A stretch of DNA of 64,000 nt, taken from contig NZ_CP148752.1 in NCBI RefSeq assembly GCF_040448305.1, positions 1,116,001-1,180,000 on the forward strand, read 5' to 3'. Made by a program: the position numbers and the translations under genes. Source of the DNA: Pseudomonas fluorescens. Its GTDB lineage: Bacteria; Pseudomonadota; Gammaproteobacteria; Pseudomonadales; Pseudomonadaceae. Below are positions 16,064-25,383 of this stretch, one piece after another; position 1 is the stretch's first letter; every line of letters begins with the position of its first letter. The notes beneath the pieces are model-generated. The model was not told the origin of the DNA, ran no database searches, and was given only the letters and a program-made list of their open reading frames with translations.

Positions 16064-17701
16064 ATGGCGACGTGCGGCGAAGTATTGGTCAAGTTACTCG
16101 AAAACTACGGGGTCGAGCAGGTGTTCGGCATTCCGGGGGTGCATACCGTGGAGCTGTATCGCGGGCTGGCCCGTTCGAGCATCAACCACGTCACGCCACG
16201 CCACGAACAGGGCGCCGGCTTCATGGCCGACGGCTACGCCCGCACCAGCGGCAAACCGGGTGTGTGCTTCATCATCACCGGCCCTGGCATGACCAACATC
16301 ACCACCGCCATGGGCCAGGCCTATGCCGATTCGATCCCGATGCTGGTGATCTCCAGCGTGCAATCGCGCAGCCAGTTGGGCGGCGGTCGCGGCAAGCTGC
16401 ATGAGCTGCCGAACCAGGGCGCACTGTGCGCCGGTGTCGCGGCGTTCTCCCACACCCTGATGTCGGCGTCGGAATTGCCGGGCGTGCTGGCTCGCGCCTT
16501 TGCACTGTTCCAGGCCGGCCGTCCGCGTCCGGTGCACATCGAAATTCCATTGGACGTATTGGTCGAAGAAGCCGATGACCTGCTCAGCAGCCTGCCGGTC
16601 AATATCGACCGTGCCGGTGCTTCGCCGAGCGCTGTTTCGCGCATGACTGAATTGTTGGCCGACGCCAAGCGTCCGCTGATTCTCGCCGGTGGCGGGGCCA
16701 TCGACGCGGCCGTCGAGCTGACTGAACTGGCCGAACTGCTGGACGCGCCGGTCGCCCTGACCATCAATGCCAAGGGCATGCTCGCCTCCGGTCACCCGTT
16801 GCTGATCGGTTCGACCCAGAGCCTGGTCGCCACCCGTGCGCTGGTCGCCGAGGCCGACGTGGTCCTGGCCATCGGCACCGAACTGGCCGAGACCGACTAC
16901 GACGTGACCTTCGCCGGTGGCTTCGAAATTCCTGGCAAGTTGCTGCGCGTCGATATCGACCCGGACCAGACCGTGCGCAACTACCCGCCGCACGTGGCAT
17001 TGGTGGCCGACTCGCGCAACGCCGCCCAGGCTTTGCTCAGTGCCCTGTCGCACAAATCCCTGGCCGAGCGCAGCAACGATTGGGGCCAGGTGCGTGCCGC
17101 CCGTTTGCGTGAAGACCTGTCCGCGACCTGGGACGCACCGACCCTGGCCCAGACCCGTTTCCTCGAAACCGTTCTGCAGGAATTGCCGAACGCGGTATTC
17201 GTCGGCGATTCGACCCAACCGGTGTACACCGGCAACCTGACGTTCAACCCGGAGCGTCCGCGTCGCTGGTTCAACTCGTCCACCGGTTACGGCACCCTCG
17301 GCTACGCCTTGCCGGCGGCGATTGGCGCCTGGCTGGGTGGCCGCGTCGAAGGTGGCGCGCGTCCTCCGGTGGTGTGCCTGATCGGCGACGGTGGCCTGCA
17401 GTTCACCCTGCCGGAACTGGCCAGCGCCGTTGAAGCGCGCACCCCGGTGATCGTGCTGCTGTGGAATAACCAGGGCTACGAAGAGATCAAGAAATACATG
17501 GTCAACCGCGCCATCGAGCCGGTAGGCGTGGACATCTACACCCCGGACTTCATCGGTGTGGCCAAGGCATTGGGTTGCGCCGCCGAAGCGGTCAGCAGTG
17601 TCGAGCAACTGCGTGGCGCATTGCGTATCGCTACCGATCGCCAGGGCCCGACCCTGATTGAAATCGACCAGACCCAGTGGATGCAGGCGGTGTCGAAATG
17701 A
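16064..17701 (+). CDS. aruI: Thiamine-diphosphate 2-ketoacid decarboxylase, AruI-like
   Basis: A 545-residue TPP enzyme of the acetolactate-synthase/pyruvate-decarboxylase fold. Pyr domain at about 1-170 with catalytic Glu48 (PRHEQGAGFMADGYAR); central domain about 185-330; PP domain about 365-540 with the TPP/Mg motif from GDGG at 441 to 'LLWNNQGY'. The closest known activity is 5-guanidino-2-oxopentanoate decarboxylase (AruI) of the arginine transaminase pathway, giving 4-guanidinobutyraldehyde. The adjoining aldehyde dehydrogenase would oxidise that aldehyde. No AruH-like aminotransferase is in the window. ATG 16064 is preferred over an upstream in-frame extension. Other 2-ketoacids are possible substrates. 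Confidence 0.72.
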   Translation: MATCGEVLVKLLENYGVEQVFGIPGVHTVELYRGLARSSINHVTPRHEQGAGFMADGYARTSGKPGVCFIITGPGMTNITTAMGQAYADSIPMLVISSVQSRSQLGGGRGKLHELPNQGALCAGVAAFSHTLMSASELPGVLARAFALFQAGRPRPVHIEIPLDVLVEEADDLLSSLPVNIDRAGASPSAVSRMTELLADAKRPLILAGGGAIDAAVELTELAELLDAPVALTINAKGMLASGHPLLIGSTQSLVATRALVAEADVVLAIGTELAETDYDVTFAGGFEIPGKLLRVDIDPDQTVRNYPPHVALVADSRNAAQALLSALSHKSLAERSNDWGQVRAARLREDLSATWDAPTLAQTRFLETVLQELPNAVFVGDSTQPVYTGNLTFNPERPRRWFNSSTGYGTLGYALPAAIGAWLGGRVEGGARPPVVCLIGDGGLQFTLPELASAVEARTPVIVLLWNNQGYEEIKKYMVNRAIEPVGVDIYTPDFIGVAKALGCAAEAVSSVEQLRGALRIATDRQGPTLIEIDQTQWMQAVSK

Positions 17702-19146
17702 CTTTCCCTACGACCCTGGATGGCCTGTACATCAACGGCCAATGGTCGGCTGGTAACGAACACCTGCGGGTGATCAACCCGGCGACCGAAGCCCTGTTGA
17801 CCACCGTGAATGGCGGCGATGAACGCGCGGTTGATCAAGCGGTGAGCGCGGCGACCCAGGCGTTCGCCGACTGGTCGAAAACCACGGGCGCCGAGCGCGG
17901 CGCGATCCTGCGCAAAATCGCTGTGGGCGTGCAGGCCAACCGTGAAAAACTGATGCACTTGCAGTCGAGCAACAACGGCAAGCCGCAATTCGAAGCCGCG
18001 ATCGACGTCGATGACGTGATCGCCACGTTCGAGTATTACGCCGGTCTGGCCGAAGGGCTGGACGCAAAACAGGACAGCGCGATAGAGCTGTCGACCGACG
18101 ACTTCAGCGCTCGCCTGCGCCGCGAGCCCTGCGGTGTGGTCGGCCTGATCGTGCCGTGGAATTTCCCGATGGTCACCACCGCGTGGAAACTCGCCCCGGC
18201 CCTGGCCGCCGGTTGCTGCGTGGTGCTCAAGCCTTCGGAAGTGACGCCGCTGCCGGAGCTGGAACTGGCGGCGATCATCGCTGAAGCCGGGTTGCCTGCG
18301 GGCGTGTTCAACCTGGTGTGCGGCACTGGCCTGGCCGTTGGCGCGCCCCTGTCGGCAGACTCGCGCATCGCGAAAATTTCCTTCACCGGCAGCAATGCGG
18401 TCGGCGTGCAGGTCATGCAACGAGCGGCTGAAACCGTCAAGGGCGTGAGCCTGGAACTGGGCGGCAAATCCTCGCTGCTGGTGCTGGCCGATGCCGATAT
18501 CGACCTGGCGGTGGAAGTGGCCTGTGGCGGTGGTTTCTTCAACGCCGGGCAGATGTGCTCCGCCACCAGCCGCGTGCTGGTCGCCGATGAACTGGCCGAT
18601 GAATTCTTGAGCCGAGTGAAAGCTCGTGCAGAAGCCATTCGCGTGGCCGACCCGTTCGACCCGAACGTGGAAATGGGCGCCCTGGTCAATCAGGCGCAAT
18701 ACCAGCGCGTGCTCGGTCACATCGATCGCGGTTTGAGTGCCGGCGCTAAGCTGGTTTGCGGTGGCAATCGCCCGGCCGACCTGCCGCGCGGATATTTTTT
18801 GCAGCCGACGGTGTTCACCGAAGTGCCCCTCGACAGTGCGCTGTGGTGTGAAGAGATTTTTGGCCCGGTGATCTGCGTGCGCCGTTTCGCCTCTGAAGCC
18901 GAGGCGATTGCCCTGGCCAACGACAGTCAGTTTGGCCTGGTCGCCAGTGTGGTGACGCGCAATGCACAGACCGCTGACCGCGTCGCCAACGCTTTACAGG
19001 CGGGGCTTGTGTGGATCAACGCGCCGCAGGTGATCTTCCCGCAGACCGCCTGGGGTGGCTACAAGCAGAGCAGCATCGGCCGCGAATTGGGGCCGTGGGG
19101 CTTGCAGGCTTTCCAGGAAATCAAACACGTGATCCGGGCCGTCTGA
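17698..19146 (+). CDS. NAD(P)-dependent aldehyde dehydrogenase
   Basis: A 482-residue ALDH with the full family length. Catalytic Cys287 (GQMCSATS) and general-base Glu253 (LELGGKS) are present; 'PWNFPMVTTAWKLAPAL' marks the cofactor-binding region near residue 155. The ATG overlaps the stop of the decarboxylase gene (ATGA), indicating translational coupling. The pair would carry a 2-ketoacid through the aldehyde to the one-carbon-shorter acid. Betaine-aldehyde- and aminobutyraldehyde-type enzymes are the nearest subgroups by motif. Confidence 0.87.
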   Translation: MTFPTTLDGLYINGQWSAGNEHLRVINPATEALLTTVNGGDERAVDQAVSAATQAFADWSKTTGAERGAILRKIAVGVQANREKLMHLQSSNNGKPQFEAAIDVDDVIATFEYYAGLAEGLDAKQDSAIELSTDDFSARLRREPCGVVGLIVPWNFPMVTTAWKLAPALAAGCCVVLKPSEVTPLPELELAAIIAEAGLPAGVFNLVCGTGLAVGAPLSADSRIAKISFTGSNAVGVQVMQRAAETVKGVSLELGGKSSLLVLADADIDLAVEVACGGGFFNAGQMCSATSRVLVADELADEFLSRVKARAEAIRVADPFDPNVEMGALVNQAQYQRVLGHIDRGLSAGAKLVCGGNRPADLPRGYFLQPTVFTEVPLDSALWCEEIFGPVICVRRFASEAEAIALANDSQFGLVASVVTRNAQTADRVANALQAGLVWINAPQVIFPQTAWGGYKQSSIGRELGPWGLQAFQEIKHVIRAV

Positions 19147-19158
19147 AGGCACTCTCCT

Positions 19159-19256
19159 GTAGGAGCGAGCCTGCTCGCGATGGACGTCAACGATAACGCG
19201 GGGAGTCAGACAGCCCGCGTCGTTCATGCGTCATTCGCGAGCAGGCTCGCTCCTAC
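19159..19256. repeat. REP inverted pair
   Basis: Arms 19159-19180 and 19235-19256 between the aldehyde dehydrogenase and the ABC binding-protein gene. It may limit read-through or protect the upstream mRNA. Confidence 0.9.
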
Positions 19257-19442
19257 ATGAGGCATGCGCTGGCGTCATGGCTTCAATGAGTTTTTATCGA
19301 TAGTCAGGTGTTTTACACGACCTCAGGATGAACCCGCTGGCTCAGCCAAACCCCCGAAAATACGGGAGATAACGCTGGTCCGGTCGCGCGGATGCAACAG
19401 TTTCGACCTGCCTTATACCTACAAAAACAAAGGGAGTCCGTA

Positions 19443-20546
19443 ATGGGCGAGCATGATCTGAACAGACGTCAATTCATCAAGACCGTGGGCGTAGCCTCGG
19501 TTGCAGCGGCAGCCATGAGCATGCCGTTCATCAAGGCCAATGCCAGCGACACACGTTTTGCCGGCAAGACCTTGCGTTTGCTGACCTGGTCGGATGACAC
19601 CGGCCTGGCTGCACTGCGCAACATCGCCGCGACGTTCGAAGACAAGTACGGCTGCAAGGTCATCGCTGACCGCACCGGCAGTACCTCGGAAATGGTCGCC
19701 AAGCTCAAGGCCGGTGGTGATCGTCCGCAGTACGACATCATCACCCTGGCAGGCGTCGGTGCCGAAGGTCTGGCCGCCGCCAACCTGCTGGAAAAACCCG
19801 ACCTCAACCGCATTCCCAACCTCGTCGATGTACCGGAGAAATACCGCACCGGCGCCAATGGCCACGGCATCGGTTACCTGCTGTGGTGCAACAGCCTGGT
19901 CTACAGCACCCGCACCCAGAAAGAGGCTCCAACCAGCTACGCCTCCCTGTGGGATGCCGACGCGGCGCCGAACATCTTCCTGCCGCCGCCAAACTGGACC
20001 GAGGCCATGGACCTGATCATCATCGCCGCCAAACTGGCCGGTGGTGACGAACACAACATCGAGCCTGGCTTCAAGAAACTCGCCGAGCTGAAAGATCGTG
20101 TGGTGACCCTGGGTGAAAACCCGAACCAGATCGCCGAACTGTTCCGCACCGGTTCCCTGGACATGGGCGGCCTGTACGCACCGGCCTTCTTCCCGAAACA
20201 GATCCGCGATCCGGCCTACGGCCTGGGCGCCACGTTCGGCATGAAGGAAGGTTTCTACACCGACCTGATGCTCTCGGTGATGCCGAAGAACCGTCCGGGC
20301 GATACCGACATGGCCTACGCCTTCATCAACCACTCCCTGGACCCGCTGGTGCAGGGCAAGATGGCTGAAGACATCTACAACGGCCCGGTCAACGCCAAGG
20401 CGATCATCTCCGCCGAAGCACGCAAGAGCCCGTACATCCTCACGCCGGAGCAGATTGCCGAGAAGGCGATCATGCACGACAACGCCTTCCTGGCCAGCGT
20501 GCATGACCAATGGATTCGTCGTTACACGGAAATCTTTTCTTCCTGA
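19443..20546 (+). CDS. ABC transporter substrate-binding protein, polyamine (PotD) type, Tat signal
   Basis: A 367-residue periplasmic binding protein. The N-terminus carries a twin-arginine signal (NRRQFIKTVG at about 7-16, hydrophobic stretch to about 32), suggesting export in folded form by Tat. The mature part is a type 2 binding fold ('LRLLTWSDDTGL', 'AKLKAGGDRPQYDIITLAG') like the spermidine/putrescine and related opine-type binding proteins. It heads the importer genes and follows the decarboxylase/ALDH pair, so the ligand may be their substrate or precursor. ATG 19443 follows the run 'gggagtccgta'. Confidence 0.85.
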   Translation: MGEHDLNRRQFIKTVGVASVAAAAMSMPFIKANASDTRFAGKTLRLLTWSDDTGLAALRNIAATFEDKYGCKVIADRTGSTSEMVAKLKAGGDRPQYDIITLAGVGAEGLAAANLLEKPDLNRIPNLVDVPEKYRTGANGHGIGYLLWCNSLVYSTRTQKEAPTSYASLWDADAAPNIFLPPPNWTEAMDLIIIAAKLAGGDEHNIEPGFKKLAELKDRVVTLGENPNQIAELFRTGSLDMGGLYAPAFFPKQIRDPAYGLGATFGMKEGFYTDLMLSVMPKNRPGDTDMAYAFINHSLDPLVQGKMAEDIYNGPVNAKAIISAEARKSPYILTPEQIAEKAIMHDNAFLASVHDQWIRRYTEIFSS

Positions 20547-20588
20547 TCGAGTGACGTACACAGGGTCTTCAAACACTGAAGATCCCCT

Positions 20589-20675
20589 GTGGGAGCGAGC
20601 CTGCTCGCGAATGCGTCAGCACATTCAGTATTGATGTGACTGACACACCGCTTTCGCGAGCAGGCTCGCTCCCAC
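20589..20675. repeat. REP inverted pair inside the ABC operon
   Basis: Arms 20589-20610 and 20654-20675 between the binding-protein and first permease genes. Such hairpins often stabilise the upstream message, which would favour excess binding protein over permease. Confidence 0.9.
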
Positions 20676-20741
20676 AAGGGGGCTGATGCGTCTGGAAGTC
20701 TTGTGTCTGTCAGCTGCTTTCCATTGACGAGACCCTTTGCT

Positions 20742-21650
20742 ATGGAACACCAACCTTTGACCCATTCGGTCAGCGCCGCTGAGTCGCGCCCGAGTCGGGG
20801 TGTTTCGCCGACCGCGCGCGCCTGGCTTTTCCTCACGCCGTCGATGCTGTTTCTTGGCGTACTGATCGCCGCGAGCCTCCTGGTACTGCGCATGAGCGTG
20901 GGCACCAAGGGCGCGGAATGGTCCGGGTTCAGCCTGGCCAGTTACGCCCAGTTGCTGGAACCCTATTACCTCAAGTCGCTGATGCTGACCCTGCGCCTGG
21001 CGCTGATCAGCGCGGTGATCGCAGTGATTCTGGCGATCCCGGTGGCCTACACCATGTCGCGCCTGACCTCGCCGTTCGTGCGCCGGATCTTCCTTGCGGC
21101 GGTGTTGCTGCCATTACTGGTCAACCTGTTGCTGCAAAGCTACGGCTGGCTGGTGATCCTCGGCCCAGGTGGCATGCTCAACCAGGCACTGATGGGCCTG
21201 GGCCTGATCAAGCGCCCGATCATGCTGTTGTACAACCAGAACGGCGTGTTGATGGGCCTGGTGCAAACCGCCTTCCCGCTGGCCGTGTTGCCGATTGCCA
21301 GCGCCATGCGCGGCGTCGCCCGCAGCTACGAAGAAGCTGCCGCCACCCTGGGCGCCAGTCGCTTCCAGGTGTTCCGCCAGGTGGTATTGCCGATGAGTCT
21401 GCCGGGGATCATTACCGGTGCGACCCTGGTGTTTGCCTACAACGCCAGCAGTTTCGTGGTGCCCTTGCTGCTCGGTGGCCGGCGCGTGCCGATGCTGGCG
21501 GTGATGGTGCATGACCAGATCGCTCCGCTGATGAACTGGCCCGCCGCGTCCGCTGCCGGTGTGGTGCTGATCGTCACCACCCTCGCGATCATGACCCTGT
21601 CCGAATACATCACTGGCCGCCGTCGCCGCATGCTGGAGGCTTCGCAATGA
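20742..21650 (+). CDS. ABC transporter permease (PotB type)
   Basis: A 302-residue inner-membrane permease with six predicted helices. The cytoplasmic EAA loop 'EEAAATLGASRFQVFRQVVLP' near residue 200 is the contact site for the ATPase. Start ATG 20742; the ribosome binding site is weak, so translation may depend on the messenger from the binding-protein gene. The stop overlaps the next permease start (ATGA). Confidence 0.88.
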   Translation: MEHQPLTHSVSAAESRPSRGVSPTARAWLFLTPSMLFLGVLIAASLLVLRMSVGTKGAEWSGFSLASYAQLLEPYYLKSLMLTLRLALISAVIAVILAIPVAYTMSRLTSPFVRRIFLAAVLLPLLVNLLLQSYGWLVILGPGGMLNQALMGLGLIKRPIMLLYNQNGVLMGLVQTAFPLAVLPIASAMRGVARSYEEAAATLGASRFQVFRQVVLPMSLPGIITGATLVFAYNASSFVVPLLLGGRRVPMLAVMVHDQIAPLMNWPAASAAGVVLIVTTLAIMTLSEYITGRRRRMLEASQ

Positions 21651-22492
21651 GTACCCTGATCAAGAAGCGCCAGTTGTTGCCGGGTGATACCGGCAAGTTT
21701 GCCGGCATCCTCTCGGGCTTCATCCTGTTGCTGGCGGTGTTGCCGATCCTGACCATGATCGTGATGTCGTTCAGCGGCGCGTCGAACCTCGACTTCCCGC
21801 CGAGCAGCTACAGCCTGCAATGGTACAAGGCCGCCTGGCACACCTTCGTGTCGCCGGACGCCAGCGACGTCCTGAGCCTCGGCCAGGCCATGAGCACCAG
21901 CCTGCTGGTGTCGTGCCTGACCATGATCTTCGCCACGATCATTGCGGTGCCAGCGGCCTACGCGTTGACTCGTTGCGAGTTCCGCGGCAAGGCCGTGGCG
22001 CTGCAACTGATGTCGTTGCCGCTGGTGTTCCCGATGGTGGTGTTGGGGCTGGCATTGCTGCTGGTGTTCGACAGCCTGCCGTTCCACATGACCACCTCGC
22101 GCCTGGTGATTGCCCACGTGATCCTCGCGTTGCCGTTCGTGGTGAAGAACTGCACGGCGGCGATGCTCTCCATCGGCAGCGAAGTCGAGGAGGCTGCGCA
22201 AATGCTCGGTGCTTCACCGCTGCGGGCGATTGTCGATGTGGTGGTGCCGTTGATGAAGTCGGGAATCCTGGCGGGCATGCTGCTGGCGTTCATCGTCTCG
22301 TTCAACGAATTCACCGTGACCTATTTCCTCTACACCATCGACGTCATGACCGTGCCGATCTGGATGTACAGCCGCACCGTGTCTTCGCTCGACCCAACCG
22401 TATTTTCGTTTGCCGTACTGATCGTGCTGATCGACTTCGTCCTGATCTGGGCGCTGGAGAAGCTGGTCGGTGAAGGTGGCGTTTCGTTCTGA
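21647..22492 (+). CDS. ABC transporter permease (PotC type)
   Basis: A 281-residue second permease, six predicted helices. The EAA motif 'EEAAQMLGASPLRAIVDVVVP' is near residue 186. It is translationally coupled to the first permease by a four-base overlap, and together they form the heterodimeric channel. Confidence 0.88.
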   Translation: MSTLIKKRQLLPGDTGKFAGILSGFILLLAVLPILTMIVMSFSGASNLDFPPSSYSLQWYKAAWHTFVSPDASDVLSLGQAMSTSLLVSCLTMIFATIIAVPAAYALTRCEFRGKAVALQLMSLPLVFPMVVLGLALLLVFDSLPFHMTTSRLVIAHVILALPFVVKNCTAAMLSIGSEVEEAAQMLGASPLRAIVDVVVPLMKSGILAGMLLAFIVSFNEFTVTYFLYTIDVMTVPIWMYSRTVSSLDPTVFSFAVLIVLIDFVLIWALEKLVGEGGVSF

Positions 22493-22510
22493 TTTCTTGA
22501 GGTGATTCAC

Positions 22511-23566
22511 ATGTCTGGTCTGATTCTGGAAAACGTCGAGAAACATTACGGCTCGGCCTGCGCGGTAACGGATGTGAACTTGCATTTGCCCGAGGGCAAA
22601 CTGGTGTGTTTCCTCGGCCCTTCGGGCTGCGGCAAGACCACCTTGCTGCGCATGATCGCCGGCCTTGAAACCCTGACCGGCGGCGAGATCCGCCTGGACG
22701 GCGAAGACATTGGCAACACCCCGGCGCACCTGCGCAACTTCGGCATGGTGTTCCAGTCCCTGGCGCTGTTCCCGCACATGACGGTCGGGGAGAACATCGC
22801 CTATCCGCTGAAGCTGCGCGGGGTCAGCAAGGCTGACCAGCAGGCGCGGGTGGTGGAATTGCTGGAGCTGATCCAGCTGCAAGCGATGATCAATCGTCCG
22901 GTGGCCAAGCTGTCCGGCGGCCAACGCCAGCGCGTGGCGATTGCCCGGGCGATTGCCTCGCACCCGAAAATCCTCCTGCTCGATGAACCGCTGTCGGCAC
23001 TGGACGCCAAGCTGCGCGAGTCGATGCAGGTGGAAATCCGTCAGCTGCAACAACGCCTGAACATCACCACCATCATGGTGACCCACGACCAGCGCGAGGC
23101 CATGACCATGGCCGATATCGTGGTCGTATTGGGTGAGCACAAGGTGCAGCAGGTGGGCACGCCGATCGAGATCTACCGCCATCCGGCCAACGAGTTCGTC
23201 GCGGACTTCATTGGCTCGGGCAACATCTTCCCGGCCACGGTGCTGGGTAACGGCAAGGTCAGCTTGCCGGGCGGCGATGCGCTGCAAGTGCCGATCTGCA
23301 GCAGCATTGTGGCCGGTGAAAAGGTGAAGATGCTGATTCGCCCGGAAGACCTGCAACTGTCGGCTCCGCAGGCGACCGCGGGCAACCGCTTGCTGGGCAA
23401 GGTGACGTTCGTACGCGATATCGGCGCGACCATCGAGACCACGGTGGAGTGTTCCGGGGTTTCGTTTACCGCGCTGAGCACGCCTTGCCAGGGCTTTGGC
23501 TTGAGCGTTGGTCACCCGGTTTCGGTGACCTTGCCGGTGGAGGCTTGCCGGGTACTTGGTGCCTGA
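22511..23566 (+). CDS. ABC transporter ATP-binding protein (PotA type)
   Basis: A 351-residue ATPase. Walker A GPSGCGKTT is near residue 36, Q-loop 'MVFQSLALFPHMT' near 80, signature LSGGQRQR near 135, Walker B 'ILLLDEPLSALD' near 155 and the switch His in 'VTHDQREAM'. The C-terminal ~110 residues are a TOBE-type regulatory domain, as in polyamine/sugar importers. GAGGTG precedes ATG 22511. It completes the importer of the preceding three genes. Confidence 0.93.
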   Translation: MSGLILENVEKHYGSACAVTDVNLHLPEGKLVCFLGPSGCGKTTLLRMIAGLETLTGGEIRLDGEDIGNTPAHLRNFGMVFQSLALFPHMTVGENIAYPLKLRGVSKADQQARVVELLELIQLQAMINRPVAKLSGGQRQRVAIARAIASHPKILLLDEPLSALDAKLRESMQVEIRQLQQRLNITTIMVTHDQREAMTMADIVVVLGEHKVQQVGTPIEIYRHPANEFVADFIGSGNIFPATVLGNGKVSLPGGDALQVPICSSIVAGEKVKMLIRPEDLQLSAPQATAGNRLLGKVTFVRDIGATIETTVECSGVSFTALSTPCQGFGLSVGHPVSVTLPVEACRVLGA

Positions 23567-23591
23567 TCCGGATTTGATGCTGTTTGTGCTG

Positions 23592-23694
23592 GCCTCATCG
23601 CGAGCAAGCTCGCTCCCACAGTAGATCTGAAGTGTTCACAAGTATTGTGTTCACAGGAGATCCAATGTGGGAGCGAGCTTGCTCGCGATGAGGC
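23592..23694. repeat. REP inverted pair with long perfect arms
   Basis: Arms 23592-23620 (gcctcatcgcgagcaagctc...) and 23666-23694 match over 29 bases. The loop contains gtgttcaca twice. It lies at the 3' end of the importer operon, convergent with the AraC gene. Confidence 0.92.
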
Positions 23695-23719
23695 AGGTAC
23701 TGCTTGCAAAGAAACAAGC

Positions 23720-24649
23720 TCAAACCGATAACCGCAACCGCGCCAGATCCCTTAACGGCGGCGCCCCGAACAACCGGCTGTACTCCCGGCTGAACTGCGA
23801 AGGGCTTTCATACCCGACCCGATACCCCGCCGCCGAAGCCTCCAGTCCTTCGGCCAGCATCAACCGCCGCGCTTCCTGCAGGCGCAACTGCTTCTGATAC
23901 TGCAACGGACTCATCGCCGTCATCGCCTTGAAACGGTGATGCAGCGTCGACACGCTCAGGTTCACTTCCTTGGCCAGATCATCAATGCGCAACGGCTGTT
24001 CAAAATTGCCATTGAGCCATTTGATCGCCTGGCTGATGCGATGGCTCTGACTGTTGGCGATGGCGATTTCGTACAGCCGATGCCCCTGTTTGCTGCGCAA
24101 CAGGCGATAGAGGATCTCCCGGCGAATCAGCGGTGCGAGCATGGCGATGTCTTTGGGCGTGTCCAGTAACCGTGCCAGGCGCAGCACGGCGTCGAGCATC
24201 GCGGTGTCGAGTTTTTCGACATACAGCCCGCGCCCGGCCGGCCGGGTGGGCACGCCGAGGGGACCGGCGTCGGCGATCAGTGCGGTGATTTCCGTCGGGT
24301 CGATGTCCAGGCGCAAGGCCAGGATCGGTTCCTCGGCCGAGACATTCACCACGCGCCCGCTCAGTGGCATCGAGACCGAGACCACCAGGTAGTTCAACGG
24401 GTCGTAGTTGAAGTACTCGTTGGCCAGCTGAACTTCCTTGCGCCCCTGGGCCATGATGCACAGTGCTGGCTGCGCGAGCACCGGGGCGAATTCGTGGTTC
24501 TGGCTGTGACGGGACATGAACAGCGAGCCGATGGCCGTGGCATAACTGCCATCTTCGGCGGTGTTGCGGCGGATGATGGCCGCCAGTTCCGCGCGTTGCT
24601 TTTCCATGTCGGTGTCCAGCGGGGCTTGAAAGTGATCGAGCGACGACAT
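23720..24649 (-). CDS. AraC-family transcriptional regulator (AraC_N type)
   Basis: A 309-residue regulator. The N-terminal ~190 residues are the AraC-type arabinose-binding-like domain ('QPALCIMAQGRKEVQLANEYF', 'PLNYLVVSVSMPLSG'); the C-terminal ~100 hold two helix-turn-helices ('LAKEVNLSVSTLHHRFKAMT', 'GYRVGYESPSQFSREYSRLFG'). Start ATG 24649 is chosen because GAGG lies nine bases upstream; an ATG three codons earlier (24658) abuts the same GAGG. In this subfamily the regulated gene is often an adjacent reductase; here no obvious neighbour on the left, and a small monooxygenase-like gene is divergent. Confidence 0.85.
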   Translation of the reverse strand: MSSLDHFQAPLDTDMEKQRAELAAIIRRNTAEDGSYATAIGSLFMSRHSQNHEFAPVLAQPALCIMAQGRKEVQLANEYFNYDPLNYLVVSVSMPLSGRVVNVSAEEPILALRLDIDPTEITALIADAGPLGVPTRPAGRGLYVEKLDTAMLDAVLRLARLLDTPKDIAMLAPLIRREILYRLLRSKQGHRLYEIAIANSQSHRISQAIKWLNGNFEQPLRIDDLAKEVNLSVSTLHHRFKAMTAMSPLQYQKQLRLQEARRLMLAEGLEASAAGYRVGYESPSQFSREYSRLFGAPPLRDLARLRLSV

Positions 24650-24988
24650 GCGCGGCATCCTCGGCAAGGCATGAAGGGAGTGGTGCTGAGCATAAGTTTG
24701 TGCAAGCGGCAGCGGTAGACACATCCTGCCAGATGCTTGCCTGATTCTGCCTGGTGGCGACCGGCGGTGTAGCCACTAGAGCCTTGTGCCGCAAGAACTT
24801 GCTTGAAACTCGTATGGCAGAACCGTGACAGGGTTTTACAGCTTGTTACAGGCTGGCGATGCAGTTTCGCAGGATTGTGCAACGCGCCGGCAGGAATCGA
24901 CTAACGAGACAGGCGTCGCGGCCCTTAACCTTTGATCCTGTCGCAGCCCGTCCCCCGGCTGCCACGCGACTCCCCGGGAGGGTTGAAC
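24650..24988. other. Divergent promoter region, no gene seen
   Basis: About 340 bases between the AraC regulator and the monooxygenase-like gene. No convincing coding frame, hairpin or repeat. Promoters for both flanking genes are expected here. Confidence 0.5.
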
Positions 24989-25342
24989 ATGTCCACGCAG
25001 ATCCCCGTCAGTCATATGGCCTTCGTTCGAGCGCGCGCCGGGCGCTCGGCGGAACTCGGTGTGCGCCTCAGCGCCCTGATCGAACCGTCCCGCGCAGCGC
25101 CAGGCTGCCTGAGCTTTGCCTTGCAGCATTCGCAGTGCGACCCGGAACTGTGGCTGGTGTCCGGTTTCTGGAGCAATCAACAGGCCATGACCGCGTACTT
25201 CAGCACGCCGGCGATGGAGATTTTTGCCGAGCTGGTGCAGGAGCTGGTGGTCAACAGCCTGGATTTCCACACCTTCAAGGATGTCTCGGCGGCGCAGGCC
25301 CTCGGTCAGTCCGCAGCGGCGGTACACAAACTGGCCGGTTGA
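24989..25342 (+). CDS. Antibiotic biosynthesis monooxygenase (ABM) domain protein
   Basis: A 117-residue single-domain ferredoxin-like protein. Typical ABM features: 'FVRARAGRSAELGVRLSAL' near the start, 'PGCLSFALQHSQCDPELW' and 'SGFWSNQQAMTAYFSTP' in the centre. Family members are small cofactor-free monooxygenases or quinol-related proteins; activity here is unknown. GGGAGGG precedes ATG 24989. Confidence 0.82.
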   Translation: MSTQIPVSHMAFVRARAGRSAELGVRLSALIEPSRAAPGCLSFALQHSQCDPELWLVSGFWSNQQAMTAYFSTPAMEIFAELVQELVVNSLDFHTFKDVSAAQALGQSAAAVHKLAG

Positions 25343-25383
25343 GGGTTTAATGACGGCATTCTCAACCAGCCAGGATGCGCGAC

